Source: Nitrospira sp.
GTDB lineage: Bacteria > Nitrospirota > Nitrospiria > Nitrospirales > Nitrospiraceae
Direction: 5' to 3'
Assembly (NCBI GenBank): GCA_005116745.1
Contig: SWDS01000008.1
Coordinates: 1-50,398, forward strand
Length of the DNA: 50,398 bases
This document shows positions 33,040-40,232 of the stretch, piece after piece. Position numbers and translations under genes: made by a program. The stretch's first letter is position 1, and every line of letters begins with the position of its first letter. The notes below the pieces were generated by a model, which saw only the letters and a list, made by a program, of their open reading frames with translations, made no database searches and was not told the origin of the DNA.

Positions 33040-33205
33040 CCTGTGACTTTCTTGCGTATTGGGATGCACGGTAGCCGCAGCGGGCTCATAGGTGTTGGGC
33101 CCGCATAATCCGAGCGACTCGATGCTTGTTGTAGATCTCGCCCGCTTCGCGCAAATCGAGACACATCCGCGAAGCCCGTGAATACGGTGGCTCGCCGTCC
33201 TCTCA
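33040..33205 (-). pseudogene. IS3-family transposase (OrfB) remnant
   Basis: The minus strand encodes SRMCLDLREAGEIYNKHRVA and RIMRAQHL in one frame, then a stop, then CGYRASQYARKS in the same frame. This fits the N-terminal part of IS3-family OrfB (the LR..G.....RVARLM...GL region). No DDE core, no orfA and no clear terminal inverted repeats remain. It is a short degraded scar between the two duplicated cassettes. Confidence 0.6.
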
Positions 33206-33568
33206 TGATCACCCTACGCTGTCCGGTAAAACCCGGAAAATCCACTCAACCCCCTGCATCCCAAACACGGAACATACTTTCTAAACAGCTCTATCAGGTA
33301 AGGCCATAAATCTACATCGCATTATCCAAAGTGCTCTACGACACAACCTCAGCGATCAGAGATGGTTACCCAGTGCATCAACCTGTCGGCTGATCCGTTA
33401 GCCGGCACTCCAGCCGATAACTATGCCGAAGTATTCCTACGGGTACGGCTCAGACAACCATAACCTCATGGCGTGATTGGTGAGACCACTGCGCCTGGCA
33501 GGAGTCGGCTCATGAATCAGTATAGAGCATCGTTTCAGTACCCCATGGCCATTTCAGGAATCTCTTGC

Positions 33569-35116
33569 ATGACACGGAGAAAGAGCGCGATACAGATGCG
33601 ACAAGGATTGGATTCCCGTGTGCGCCGTTGCCTGAACCTGGTCTGGGTGTTGTTGCTCAGTGGGACGGTCAGTACGGCCCTCGTCCTATCCGGTTGTGGT
33701 GCCGACGAAGAAGTGAATCCTACGAGTCTTGCGAGTCCTGACGATGAGCTCCGTGGAGTGCTGCAGGCAGCGGGGTTTACTGGAAACATTGAAGCGACGC
33801 TGCCCGCGCGGTTGGGACGGCCCGTCAATCCGCAACTGGCGGACGTGGGGCGGCTCTTATTTTTCGATAAGATCCTGGGCCTGCATAACGACAACTCGTG
33901 TGCCGGGTGCCATTCGCCCGCCTTCGGCTTTGGGGACTCCCAGCCCATGGCCATTGGGGTGGACAACAACAACATCGTGGGCCCCAGTCGCAGCGGGCCG
34001 CGGAATCAGCGGCGGTCGCCCCTGGCGGCCAACACGATTTTCTATCCCGCCTTGATGTGGACGGTCAAATTCACGGCCCCGACGGGAAACCCCTTCGACC
34101 CGTCCCAAGGCTTTGTGTTTCCGCCACCGGAAGGCGTCGTCACCGGGGAACCCACGCTGCTCGCGGCCCAGGGCTCCATCCCGTCCACGGAGTTGGTGGA
34201 GATGGCGGGCTTTACCGGAATCACGCAGAACCCTGGTCCGACTGGCGCGCGCCATCTGCAGTTTGATGACGGCCACGGCCAGGCGCTTCCGGCTCCGGTT
34301 GGCGGATTCCACAACTTTCCCATTCAGGACGCGGTGAATGCTCGGCTGAATGCGATTCCGGAGTACTTGAGACGCTTTGGCGAGGTGTTCAACAACGGGG
34401 TGCCCCTCCCGCCCGGAGGCATTACCACCAGTATGCGGAGTCGCGCGCTGGCGGAGTTACAGGCGAACCTGATGGCCGCCAATGCGCCGCTGGATCGCTT
34501 TGCCCGAGGCGAGAACAACGCCCTGACGGGTCGACAAAAACAAGGGGCGCTCCTGTTTTTTGGGAAAGCCAAATGCGTCACCTGTCATGCGGTGAGCGGG
34601 CAAGCGAATGAAATGTTCAGTGATTTTCAATTGCACCGCATCGCGGGGCCCCAGCTCGCGCCGGCGTTCGGTGTCGGCAAAGGGAATGTGATTTTTGACG
34701 GGCCCGTGGAAAACGAAGATTTCGGGGCCGAGCAGACCACCGGCGCCCAGGCGCACCGCTATATGTTCCGCACCGCGCCCTTGCGGAATCTCAAGGTCGC
34801 GCCGGCGTTCTTCCATAACGGTGCGTTTAAAACACTCGAGGCCGCGGTCACCCACCATCTGGATGTCGAAAAGTCGCTGCAACAGTACAAGGTTCAGCCG
34901 AATCAAGGGTTTACGCTCGGGCCCAGTCAGGTGATGGTAGCAGCGGGCATTGATCCGCTCTTACGGCCGCCGCTCCAGCTGACACCGATGGAGTTTACCG
35001 CACTCGTCGACTTCGTGAAGGAGGGGCTGTTTGATAGTCGGGTGTCGCAATTCTGCACGAAACGACCCGCAGCGGTCCCCAGCGGGTTGCCGCTGCAGAC
35101 ATTTCAAGGGTGTTAG
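33569..35116 (+). CDS. di-haem cytochrome c peroxidase/MauG-like lipoprotein
   Basis: A 515-residue protein. A lipoprotein signal (LVLSGC, Cys about residue 36) is followed by the two c-type haem sites of the CCP/MauG family, CAGCH at 111-115 and CVTCH at 336-340. Flanking family segments include LLFFDKILGLHNDNSC, FRTAPLRNLKVAPAFFHNG and PLQLTPMEFTALVDFVKEGL. It would reduce peroxide or oxidise a protein partner in the periplasm. Several in-frame starts exist (33473, 33569, 33596); 33569 keeps a normal-length signal and has AGGA upstream. Its GC content looks higher than that of flanking DNA, and it lies next to an IS3 scar, so transfer into the locus is possible. Confidence 0.88.
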   Translation: MTRRKSAIQMRQGLDSRVRRCLNLVWVLLLSGTVSTALVLSGCGADEEVNPTSLASPDDELRGVLQAAGFTGNIEATLPARLGRPVNPQLADVGRLLFFDKILGLHNDNSCAGCHSPAFGFGDSQPMAIGVDNNNIVGPSRSGPRNQRRSPLAANTIFYPALMWTVKFTAPTGNPFDPSQGFVFPPPEGVVTGEPTLLAAQGSIPSTELVEMAGFTGITQNPGPTGARHLQFDDGHGQALPAPVGGFHNFPIQDAVNARLNAIPEYLRRFGEVFNNGVPLPPGGITTSMRSRALAELQANLMAANAPLDRFARGENNALTGRQKQGALLFFGKAKCVTCHAVSGQANEMFSDFQLHRIAGPQLAPAFGVGKGNVIFDGPVENEDFGAEQTTGAQAHRYMFRTAPLRNLKVAPAFFHNGAFKTLEAAVTHHLDVEKSLQQYKVQPNQGFTLGPSQVMVAAGIDPLLRPPLQLTPMEFTALVDFVKEGLFDSRVSQFCTKRPAAVPSGLPLQTFQGC

Positions 35117-35529
35117 CCCAAACAGGCCTTAGTCACCCGTCGGCACGGAACGATCCGGACCGTGCCGACGGGAAGCTTGCTCAGCGTAACTGGGCGACGA
35201 GGATCAGGAGGCTGCGCGTAGAGAAATTGGTGATCGTCTGGGAACCGAACCAGTTGACCAAACCAGCGGCTGGTCAATCTCTATCGAGCAGCATGTTATC
35301 AGATCGCGCTCGCCCCAACGGAGACATGTGGTACGGCCCAGCCACCAAAACGTGCACGTTGTTTTTGAAGTAGGCTGTTCCGAACTGGCTACAGGCCAAC
35401 GCTAACGCAGGCATGTCCGGCAAGAACCTGCGAAGGGTTCAAGCCGGCAGCCTCATGTAGTGCCCCTCTTGAGAATTCGTACCGCCAGCATACATTAAGC
35501 GAATAGAACTCTCGGGGATCGCACAGCCG

Positions 35530-35690
35530 ATGGTGAATCCCGATGAGGGACGTGTCTTCCCCGCATCATTAGTACTACCCGCCTCAACTCCGTTCAGTCG
35601 TTCTACCACTTTCGTCTCCACGCCCGGCCCTAAGACAAACAATCCGCATCCAACCCATCGGCAACCACACCTTCCTGTTACTTCCTGATG
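35530..35690 (-). pseudogene. apbE: apbE remnant upstream of cassette B
   Basis: Read on the minus strand, this stretch gives GVVADGLDADC, a frameshift, then FVLGPGVETKVVERLNGVEA, matching TTADGLDTGIFVLGPEQGMALVERLPGVEA of the intact apbE gene at 28467-29492. Only the C-terminal region survives. Its position and orientation relative to cassette B are the same as those of intact apbE relative to cassette A. Confidence 0.8.
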
Positions 35691-35706
35691 AATGAGAACT
35701 TATCGC

Positions 35707-35747
35707 TTGACAAAAGCGATCTGATTGAGATATTAATAATCGTTCTC
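35707..35747 (+). promoter_or_regulatory. cassette B promoter with Fur box
   Basis: TTGACA (35707-35712) and an 18-base spacer lead to TATTAA (35731-35736). Over the -10 lies a 19-base site, GATATTAATAATCGTTCTC (35729-35747), that matches the Fur consensus at 15 of 19 positions. Iron-replete Fur should block RNA polymerase here. Confidence 0.72.
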
Positions 35748-35775
35748 AATTTCATTACATGGGAAATCCGGCATC

Positions 35776-35952
35776 ATGGCTATCGCAAAAGCTCCTTTGT
35801 TGGAACGTGACCAGGCACATGAGACCCGTTGTGAGTGCGGCCAGCTAATCGCCAAGGTGTGCGGGCAAGGCTTGGAGCTGAAGTGTAAGCGGTGCAAGCG
35901 TATTGTCGTGATCCCTTTTTCTTCGATCGAAGGCTGGGGAACGGCAATCTGA
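35776..35952 (+). CDS. Com-like small zinc-ribbon protein (cassette B)
   Basis: A 58-residue protein; the core CECGQLIAKVCGQGLELKCK continues RCKRIVVIPF. Four Cys in CxC and CxxC pairs form a Com-like zinc ribbon. It is the paralogue of the protein at 29821, with a different N-terminus (MAIAKAPLLERDQAHETR). There is no strong ribosome site (GGGAAATCC is the nearest). It is the first gene after the Fur-box promoter and lies 123 bases before the porin, so it is probably part of the same transcript. Confidence 0.7.
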   Translation: MAIAKAPLLERDQAHETRCECGQLIAKVCGQGLELKCKRCKRIVVIPFSSIEGWGTAI

Positions 35953-36075
35953 TAATCCGGTTCCAAGAGGAGTAACGACCGTCATGCAGTCGTCCTGTTT
36001 CCCATGTACCCGAAGACCAGAGACCGTTGAGTCCCGAGTCAGCCTACAACCATTACTTAAGCAGGGAGGATACCG

Positions 36076-37512
36076 ATGAAGATGCGGTTACTCTTCGGGG
36101 CTCTTTCAATTCTTGCGCTGTCGGTCACTCCGGTCTTCGCAGAAGAAAGCCTTGAGGAACGAGTAAAAAGACTTGAAGAGGCGTTACAGAAAGCCCAGGA
36201 GCGTGAATCTCATAACGTTCAGGGGGAAAATTCATCGCCGAAACAATACCCGATGCCTACTGGACCTATTATCGACATTAGGGTCGGACGCCAGGGAGAG
36301 GAAAAGACCTCTCTCGGATTCGGTTCCACGGGATCAGGGAAGCTGATCTATGCGAAACCATTTTTGAGTGCGCCAAAAGCGACTATCGGTGGTTATGTTG
36401 ACGTGATGTACAACGTACTCTCACGCCAAAACCTGGACAATCCGAGCCGCAATAGCTTCGGTCAGCAGCGACTGGTGCCGTTTATTTATGCGGACATTAC
36501 CGACCGTGTAAAGTTCGCGGCTGAAATCGAGTTGGAACGAGGCGGGCCGAACGCGCCACAGGGGACGGACGGCTCAATTCAAATTGAGTTTGCTCAACTG
36601 GATTATTTGGTCAATGAAACAGTGAACATTCGAGGAGGTCTTCTCCTCATGCCGGTCGGCAAGTTCAATTTACTCCACGATTCCCCCTTGAATGACCTGG
36701 TTGATCGGCCCATGGTCTCGAGAATTATCATTCCGAGCACCTGGTTTGAAGCCGGCGCCGGTATTTATGGGACACTGTATCCTTCGAGCCTTTCGAAGAT
36801 TGACTACGAAGTCTATGCTGTCAACGGCATGAGCCAAACAGCAGGCGCGATTACCGATTTGGGCGTCCGAAGTGCACGTGGAAGCGTGTCACGCGACCGT
36901 GATGATAGCAAGGCCGTGGTCGGCCGGGTCGCCTTCAGCCCGATGCTCGGTATTGAGATTGCTGGATCTGGCTTCCATGGCCAATACAAACCTTCGGCCG
37001 GCGCGATCGGTTCCGGCATCATCGATATATTCGCGGTTGACTGGACCTTGCAACGCGGGCCCTTCGAGCTCATTGGAGAAGCAGCCTGGACCAGAATCAG
37101 CAATAACAACGCCACCGGAGTGGCCGGTAATGGGATCGGCCCTGCGGGCATGTTCGGCTACTACATCCAGGGAAACTACCACTTCATGCCGGAGATCTTA
37201 AAGAGGCTGGCGCCAACCCACTTCTCGGATGCGTCAACCTTCACCGCGACCGTCCGCTGGGAGCAAGTCGATACCGATACCGATAATCGTACGACTGGCG
37301 CAGAAAACACACTCGGCAATCGACGAGAGTTAGACCGGTTGACGGTGGGTCTGAACTTCAGACCGGTTGAAGATATGGTCTTCAAAGTCAACTGGCAGTA
37401 CAACACTCAGAACGACAATGCCAGAGGCCTCGTGCCTGCCGGTGATCTAGGAAATTCCAGCAGCCGGATGGATGGAGACGGATTTCTGTTTCAAGCAGCG
37501 ACCTACTTCTAA
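36076..37512 (+). CDS. outer-membrane porin (cassette B)
   Basis: A 478-residue protein: signal peptide (about 1-22, ending PVFA), a coiled coil (LEERVKRLEEALQKAQER) of the kind that forms periplasmic trimer stalks, then a beta barrel ending in AATYF. It shares with the cassette A porin the segment RGGLLLMPVGKFNLLHDSPL and much of the strand layout; overall identity is around half. The ribosome site and 5' coding bases are almost identical between copies. Expected to be iron-responsive through the site at 35729. The solute is not known. Confidence 0.85.
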   Translation: MKMRLLFGALSILALSVTPVFAEESLEERVKRLEEALQKAQERESHNVQGENSSPKQYPMPTGPIIDIRVGRQGEEKTSLGFGSTGSGKLIYAKPFLSAPKATIGGYVDVMYNVLSRQNLDNPSRNSFGQQRLVPFIYADITDRVKFAAEIELERGGPNAPQGTDGSIQIEFAQLDYLVNETVNIRGGLLLMPVGKFNLLHDSPLNDLVDRPMVSRIIIPSTWFEAGAGIYGTLYPSSLSKIDYEVYAVNGMSQTAGAITDLGVRSARGSVSRDRDDSKAVVGRVAFSPMLGIEIAGSGFHGQYKPSAGAIGSGIIDIFAVDWTLQRGPFELIGEAAWTRISNNNATGVAGNGIGPAGMFGYYIQGNYHFMPEILKRLAPTHFSDASTFTATVRWEQVDTDTDNRTTGAENTLGNRRELDRLTVGLNFRPVEDMVFKVNWQYNTQNDNARGLVPAGDLGNSSSRMDGDGFLFQAATYF

Positions 37513-37527
37513 CTATACGGGAAGGAG

Positions 37528-37552
37528 GCTCCCCGCCTGATCGGCGGGGAGC
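37528..37552 (+). promoter_or_regulatory. hairpin hiding the lipoprotein ribosome site
   Basis: A perfect 10-base-pair stem (GCTCCCCGCC and GGCGGGGAGC, five-base loop) follows the porin stop. Its 3' arm contains GGGGAG, the only ribosome site for the ATG at 37560. Translation of the lipoprotein gene would need the stem to open. Confidence 0.65.
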
Positions 37553-37559
37553 TCACAAG

Positions 37560-38030
37560 ATGACGAGATTTCTGCGAATGGGGTTGCAAATCATGCCGCT
37601 CCTGCTGATCGGAAACCTAGCAGGCTGTGCATGGCTGAGTGGGATGCAACAACGGGTTGCCGTGTGCAACTACGATCATGCCTGGGATGCGGCCATTGAC
37701 GCGGTGAAGGACCGTTCAACCGAGACGAAGGACAAAGAAGCTGGATTAATCGTGACACAGTGGCTTGAGATTCCAATGTCTGGACGACCCTACGGCGTGT
37801 TTCGGAGGGATGTCGCCGACAGTAAAGATCGCTCCCGCCTCACGTTGAACGTAAAACGCTTGGATGATGTCACTAGAATCTCGTTCATTGAGGAACGACA
37901 GCGCTGGGTCTTTCGAGGAGGCTCACGTCTCTTTGGCTGGGCTCCGACTGATCCATCCGCAGAAGTCATGCGAGACATACAAAATCGTCTCGATGCCAAG
38001 TTGCAGGAACACGGATGTTCAGCCACTTAA
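37560..38030 (+). CDS. small lipoprotein (cassette B)
   Basis: A 156-residue protein with lipobox LAGC (Cys about residue 23) and a domain with YDHAWDAAIDAVKDRSTETKDK and LIVTQWLEIPMSGRPYGVF, paralogous to the protein at 31718. The core fold is probably helix-grip/BamC-like. The stop overlaps the start of the FMN-binding gene by 16 bases, keeping the tight pairing seen in cassette A. It may anchor or chaperone the flavoprotein at the outer membrane; this is inference. Confidence 0.75.
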   Translation: MTRFLRMGLQIMPLLLIGNLAGCAWLSGMQQRVAVCNYDHAWDAAIDAVKDRSTETKDKEAGLIVTQWLEIPMSGRPYGVFRRDVADSKDRSRLTLNVKRLDDVTRISFIEERQRWVFRGGSRLFGWAPTDPSAEVMRDIQNRLDAKLQEHGCSAT

Positions 38031-38704
38031 GCGTAATTTTCACATGCTTCGCGATTGGGACGGCACTCTGTCTCACCATTCCCCTGTCGGCTCGTGCCGA
38101 AAAGGTGTGGGATAACGATCTGAAGCGCTATCTCACTGAGGGTGAGTTGAATCACGCTGAAGTCTTCATGTCAGAAGATGAGGCCGTGAAGATCGTCCTC
38201 CCAAAATCGCAACGGGTGCGTAAGGAAGTGATCCAGCTCACCCAAGATAAGAAAGATCTGATCGAACAACGCATCGGATGGAAATTCCCGGAACACGCGT
38301 TCGAAGTCTATATCGGTGAAACGGGTGATACGATCGACGGCTACGCCATGGTCCACAATACCATCGGCAAGCATAAGCATATGACCTACATGGTCGGTGT
38401 CGATGCAAAAGGGGTCTGCTCCGACGTCGAACTGTTGGTGTTTCGCGAAGCCAGAGGAAGCGAAGTAGGACGGAAACGATTCAATGTGCAATATGAAGGC
38501 AAGTCGGTCCTGGATCCAATCCGTATCAATAAAGATATTATCAATATCACAGGCGCCACAATGTCCGTCCGTTCCATCAGCGCCGGTGTGAAGCGTGCAC
38601 TCGTGTTGGTCGACGAATTCTATTTGAAGCCGTCCGGGATCGGCAGTGATACGCTGGCGGCGAAAAAAGATAAAGGGTTTTTGCCTTCAATTTTCGGGAA
38701 CTAG
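38015..38704 (+). CDS. FMN-binding domain protein (cassette B)
   Basis: A 229-residue exported protein: signal peptide (about 1-28, ending SARA), then an NqrC/RnfG-like FMN-binding domain with the attachment motif NITGATMSVRS, identical to that of the paralogue at 32170. The C-terminus GFLPSIFGN is also shared. With no intact apbE of its own, it should depend on the ApbE encoded at 28467. The next gene is a haem-b-like membrane protein that could feed it electrons. Confidence 0.85.
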   Translation: MFSHLSVIFTCFAIGTALCLTIPLSARAEKVWDNDLKRYLTEGELNHAEVFMSEDEAVKIVLPKSQRVRKEVIQLTQDKKDLIEQRIGWKFPEHAFEVYIGETGDTIDGYAMVHNTIGKHKHMTYMVGVDAKGVCSDVELLVFREARGSEVGRKRFNVQYEGKSVLDPIRINKDIINITGATMSVRSISAGVKRALVLVDEFYLKPSGIGSDTLAAKKDKGFLPSIFGN

Positions 38705-38729
38705 CGAAAGCGGACCCCGCGTCCCAAAC

Positions 38730-39248
38730 ATGCGAAACTTTAATCAGAAATTCAGGCTCCGTGATTCAGATCGCCATATTCGGTTGCTCTACACATTATT
38801 TTTACTCTTGATGCTAGCTGGATTTACATTTTCGTTTTTTTGGGCACATAGTATGACGGGATTGTCACCACAAGGTATCGCTGAACATTACCGAGGATCC
38901 AACGCGACGTTCGGGGAACCGATGTCGTTTCGCGAGCTGGCAGAAATTACCCACTTTCATCTCTTCACAATGCCAGTCGTCTTCATGATTTTGATCCACG
39001 TGATGTATTTGACCAGCGCAAGCCATACCCTCAAGGCCGTCACCACCTGGGCTGGCTTCGGGGGCGTGATGCTCGATCTGGTATCGCCCTGGCTGATTAG
39101 CTACGTGTCTCCGATGTTTGTGATCTCCATGTTGACCGGAGATACCCTTATGACGATCAGTTTCTTAGTCATGATGGTGGTCCCACTGTATGAAATGTGG
39201 ATACTGGGACAGCCGTTAATGGGAGGGAAGAACCCACCAGGGTCCTAA
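38730..39248 (+). CDS. four-helix membrane protein with membrane histidines
   Basis: A 172-residue protein with about four transmembrane helices (about 22-42, 78-98, 106-126, 132-155). The segment ITHFHLFTMPVVFMILIHVM places three His at helix 2, a pattern that could ligate haem b. Family not recognised with certainty. It lies 25 bases after the FMN-binding protein gene, absent from cassette A, and its transcript ends at the paired terminator. A role passing quinol electrons to the periplasmic flavoprotein is inferred. The ATG at 38730 replaces an upstream frame opening at 38646 that overlaps the preceding gene. Confidence 0.7.
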   Translation: MRNFNQKFRLRDSDRHIRLLYTLFLLLMLAGFTFSFFWAHSMTGLSPQGIAEHYRGSNATFGEPMSFRELAEITHFHLFTMPVVFMILIHVMYLTSASHTLKAVTTWAGFGGVMLDLVSPWLISYVSPMFVISMLTGDTLMTISFLVMMVVPLYEMWILGQPLMGGKNPPGS

Positions 39249-39297
39249 CCATCGCAGTTGGCGGTCTACCATCTAGCGGCCAGCGGCTATTCGCCCA

Positions 39298-39338
39298 GAG
39301 CCCAGGATCACGCGAGTGATTCTGGGCTCTTCGTTTTT
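39298..39338 (+). terminator. rho-independent terminator of cassette B
   Basis: A 14-base-pair stem (GAGCCCAGGATCAC with one G-T pair, loop GCGA, 39298-39329) is followed by TTCGTTTTT. The stem core is homologous to the cassette A hairpin at 32966. Confidence 0.88.
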
Positions 39339-39352
39339 GAGGAGGCAGCGTC

Positions 39353-40045
39353 ATGCATGTTGACAGTACAGATCGGATTGAGCCAGCCGTCTTGACCATT
39401 CAGGGCATGCTCACAAAAATCGATCGTCTCCATCTGCCATCCGCCTCGCGGCGCGATCTGGAGAGTATTCTCGTCCGGCAAGTGGCGAAAGAACTGGACC
39501 GGCTTCTCCCGTGGCAAGCCGGTCATGGACAAGGAACAGCGGCGATTGCACTCCACATCGGACGGGCCGGATCTCTCACGGATGAGGAGTTGCATCAGCT
39601 CAAGCTGGCCTCCCTGCTTCACGATATCGGCGTTCTCATGCTTCCACCCTGTTTGCAAACCAAACGCGAATGGGTTGAGCCAGACTCCTATGTGGCAATT
39701 CAAAACCACCCCCGGCTGGGAGCCACGTTGCTAGAACCTTTTGCATTCCTTCGTGAGGCCACCGTCATGATCGCCCATCACCACGAGCGATGGGACGGAT
39801 CGGGATATCCCTATGGACTCAGGAGAACGTTCATCCCATTGGGAGCAAGAATTCTTGCAGTCGCTGATGCATTCGAGGCCATTCACGTCCCCGCAGTGTA
39901 CGATCGGCCCCTTCGAGATCGCATTGCGCTTCGAATTCTCCAGGTGGCGTCAGGAACTCAATTTGACCCCTCGGTCGTCGGTCTCCTGGCCGAACTCATG
40001 AGCGAGCCAGAACCCATCGCTGTAAGGGACGGACCTCACCAGTAG
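39353..40045 (+). CDS. HD-GYP-type phosphohydrolase
   Basis: A 230-residue cytoplasmic protein. It has the HD-GYP core: KLASLLHDIGVLMLPP, then NHPRLGATLLEP, then IAHHHERWDGSGYPYGL and GARILAVADAFEAI. All metal-ligand positions (HD, H, HH, D) seem present, so c-di-GMP phosphodiesterase activity is plausible, though the first ligand region (ALHIGRAG) is atypical. No sensor domain precedes it; the N-terminal 60 residues are helical. A strong GAGGAGG precedes the ATG and a terminator separates it from cassette B, so it is its own unit. Confidence 0.85.
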   Translation: MHVDSTDRIEPAVLTIQGMLTKIDRLHLPSASRRDLESILVRQVAKELDRLLPWQAGHGQGTAAIALHIGRAGSLTDEELHQLKLASLLHDIGVLMLPPCLQTKREWVEPDSYVAIQNHPRLGATLLEPFAFLREATVMIAHHHERWDGSGYPYGLRRTFIPLGARILAVADAFEAIHVPAVYDRPLRDRIALRILQVASGTQFDPSVVGLLAELMSEPEPIAVRDGPHQ

Positions 40046-40102
40046 CGTAGTCGGCGTACGACCTACGCCGGCATCGAAGTGGGAGCCCCACCTCTCCCAC
40101 TT

Positions 40103-40143
40103 GGCAGGCACGGGCTTTCGCCTCCCGAGAGCCCGTGCCTGCC
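40103..40143 (+). terminator. 14-base-pair hairpin after HD-GYP gene
   Basis: Perfect arms GGCAGGCACGGGCT (40103-40116) and its complement (40130-40143) enclose a 13-base loop. There is no T-run, so it may be a rho-dependent stop or mRNA-stabilising stem. Confidence 0.6.
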
Positions 40144-40232
40144 CTACGGAACGATGGACGACCGTTGATCGTAGATGAGGGAGTACCGCCCAACTGAGTC
40201 AAACTGATTGTATCGAAAGGAACCACGACCTC

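Noticed and set aside
32877-33245. Minus-strand frame of 122 codons after cassette A
   Set aside because: It reads through a terminator stem, and the recognisable transposase residues lie in a different frame; it is an accidental frame over a scar.
35110-35373. Plus-strand frame of 87 codons after the di-haem peroxidase
   Set aside because: No ribosome site, no family features; it lies in decayed intergenic DNA.
29821-35952. Possible prophage because of Com-like proteins
   Set aside because: No integrase, capsid, tail or lysis genes are present; the neighbours are porins and redox proteins.
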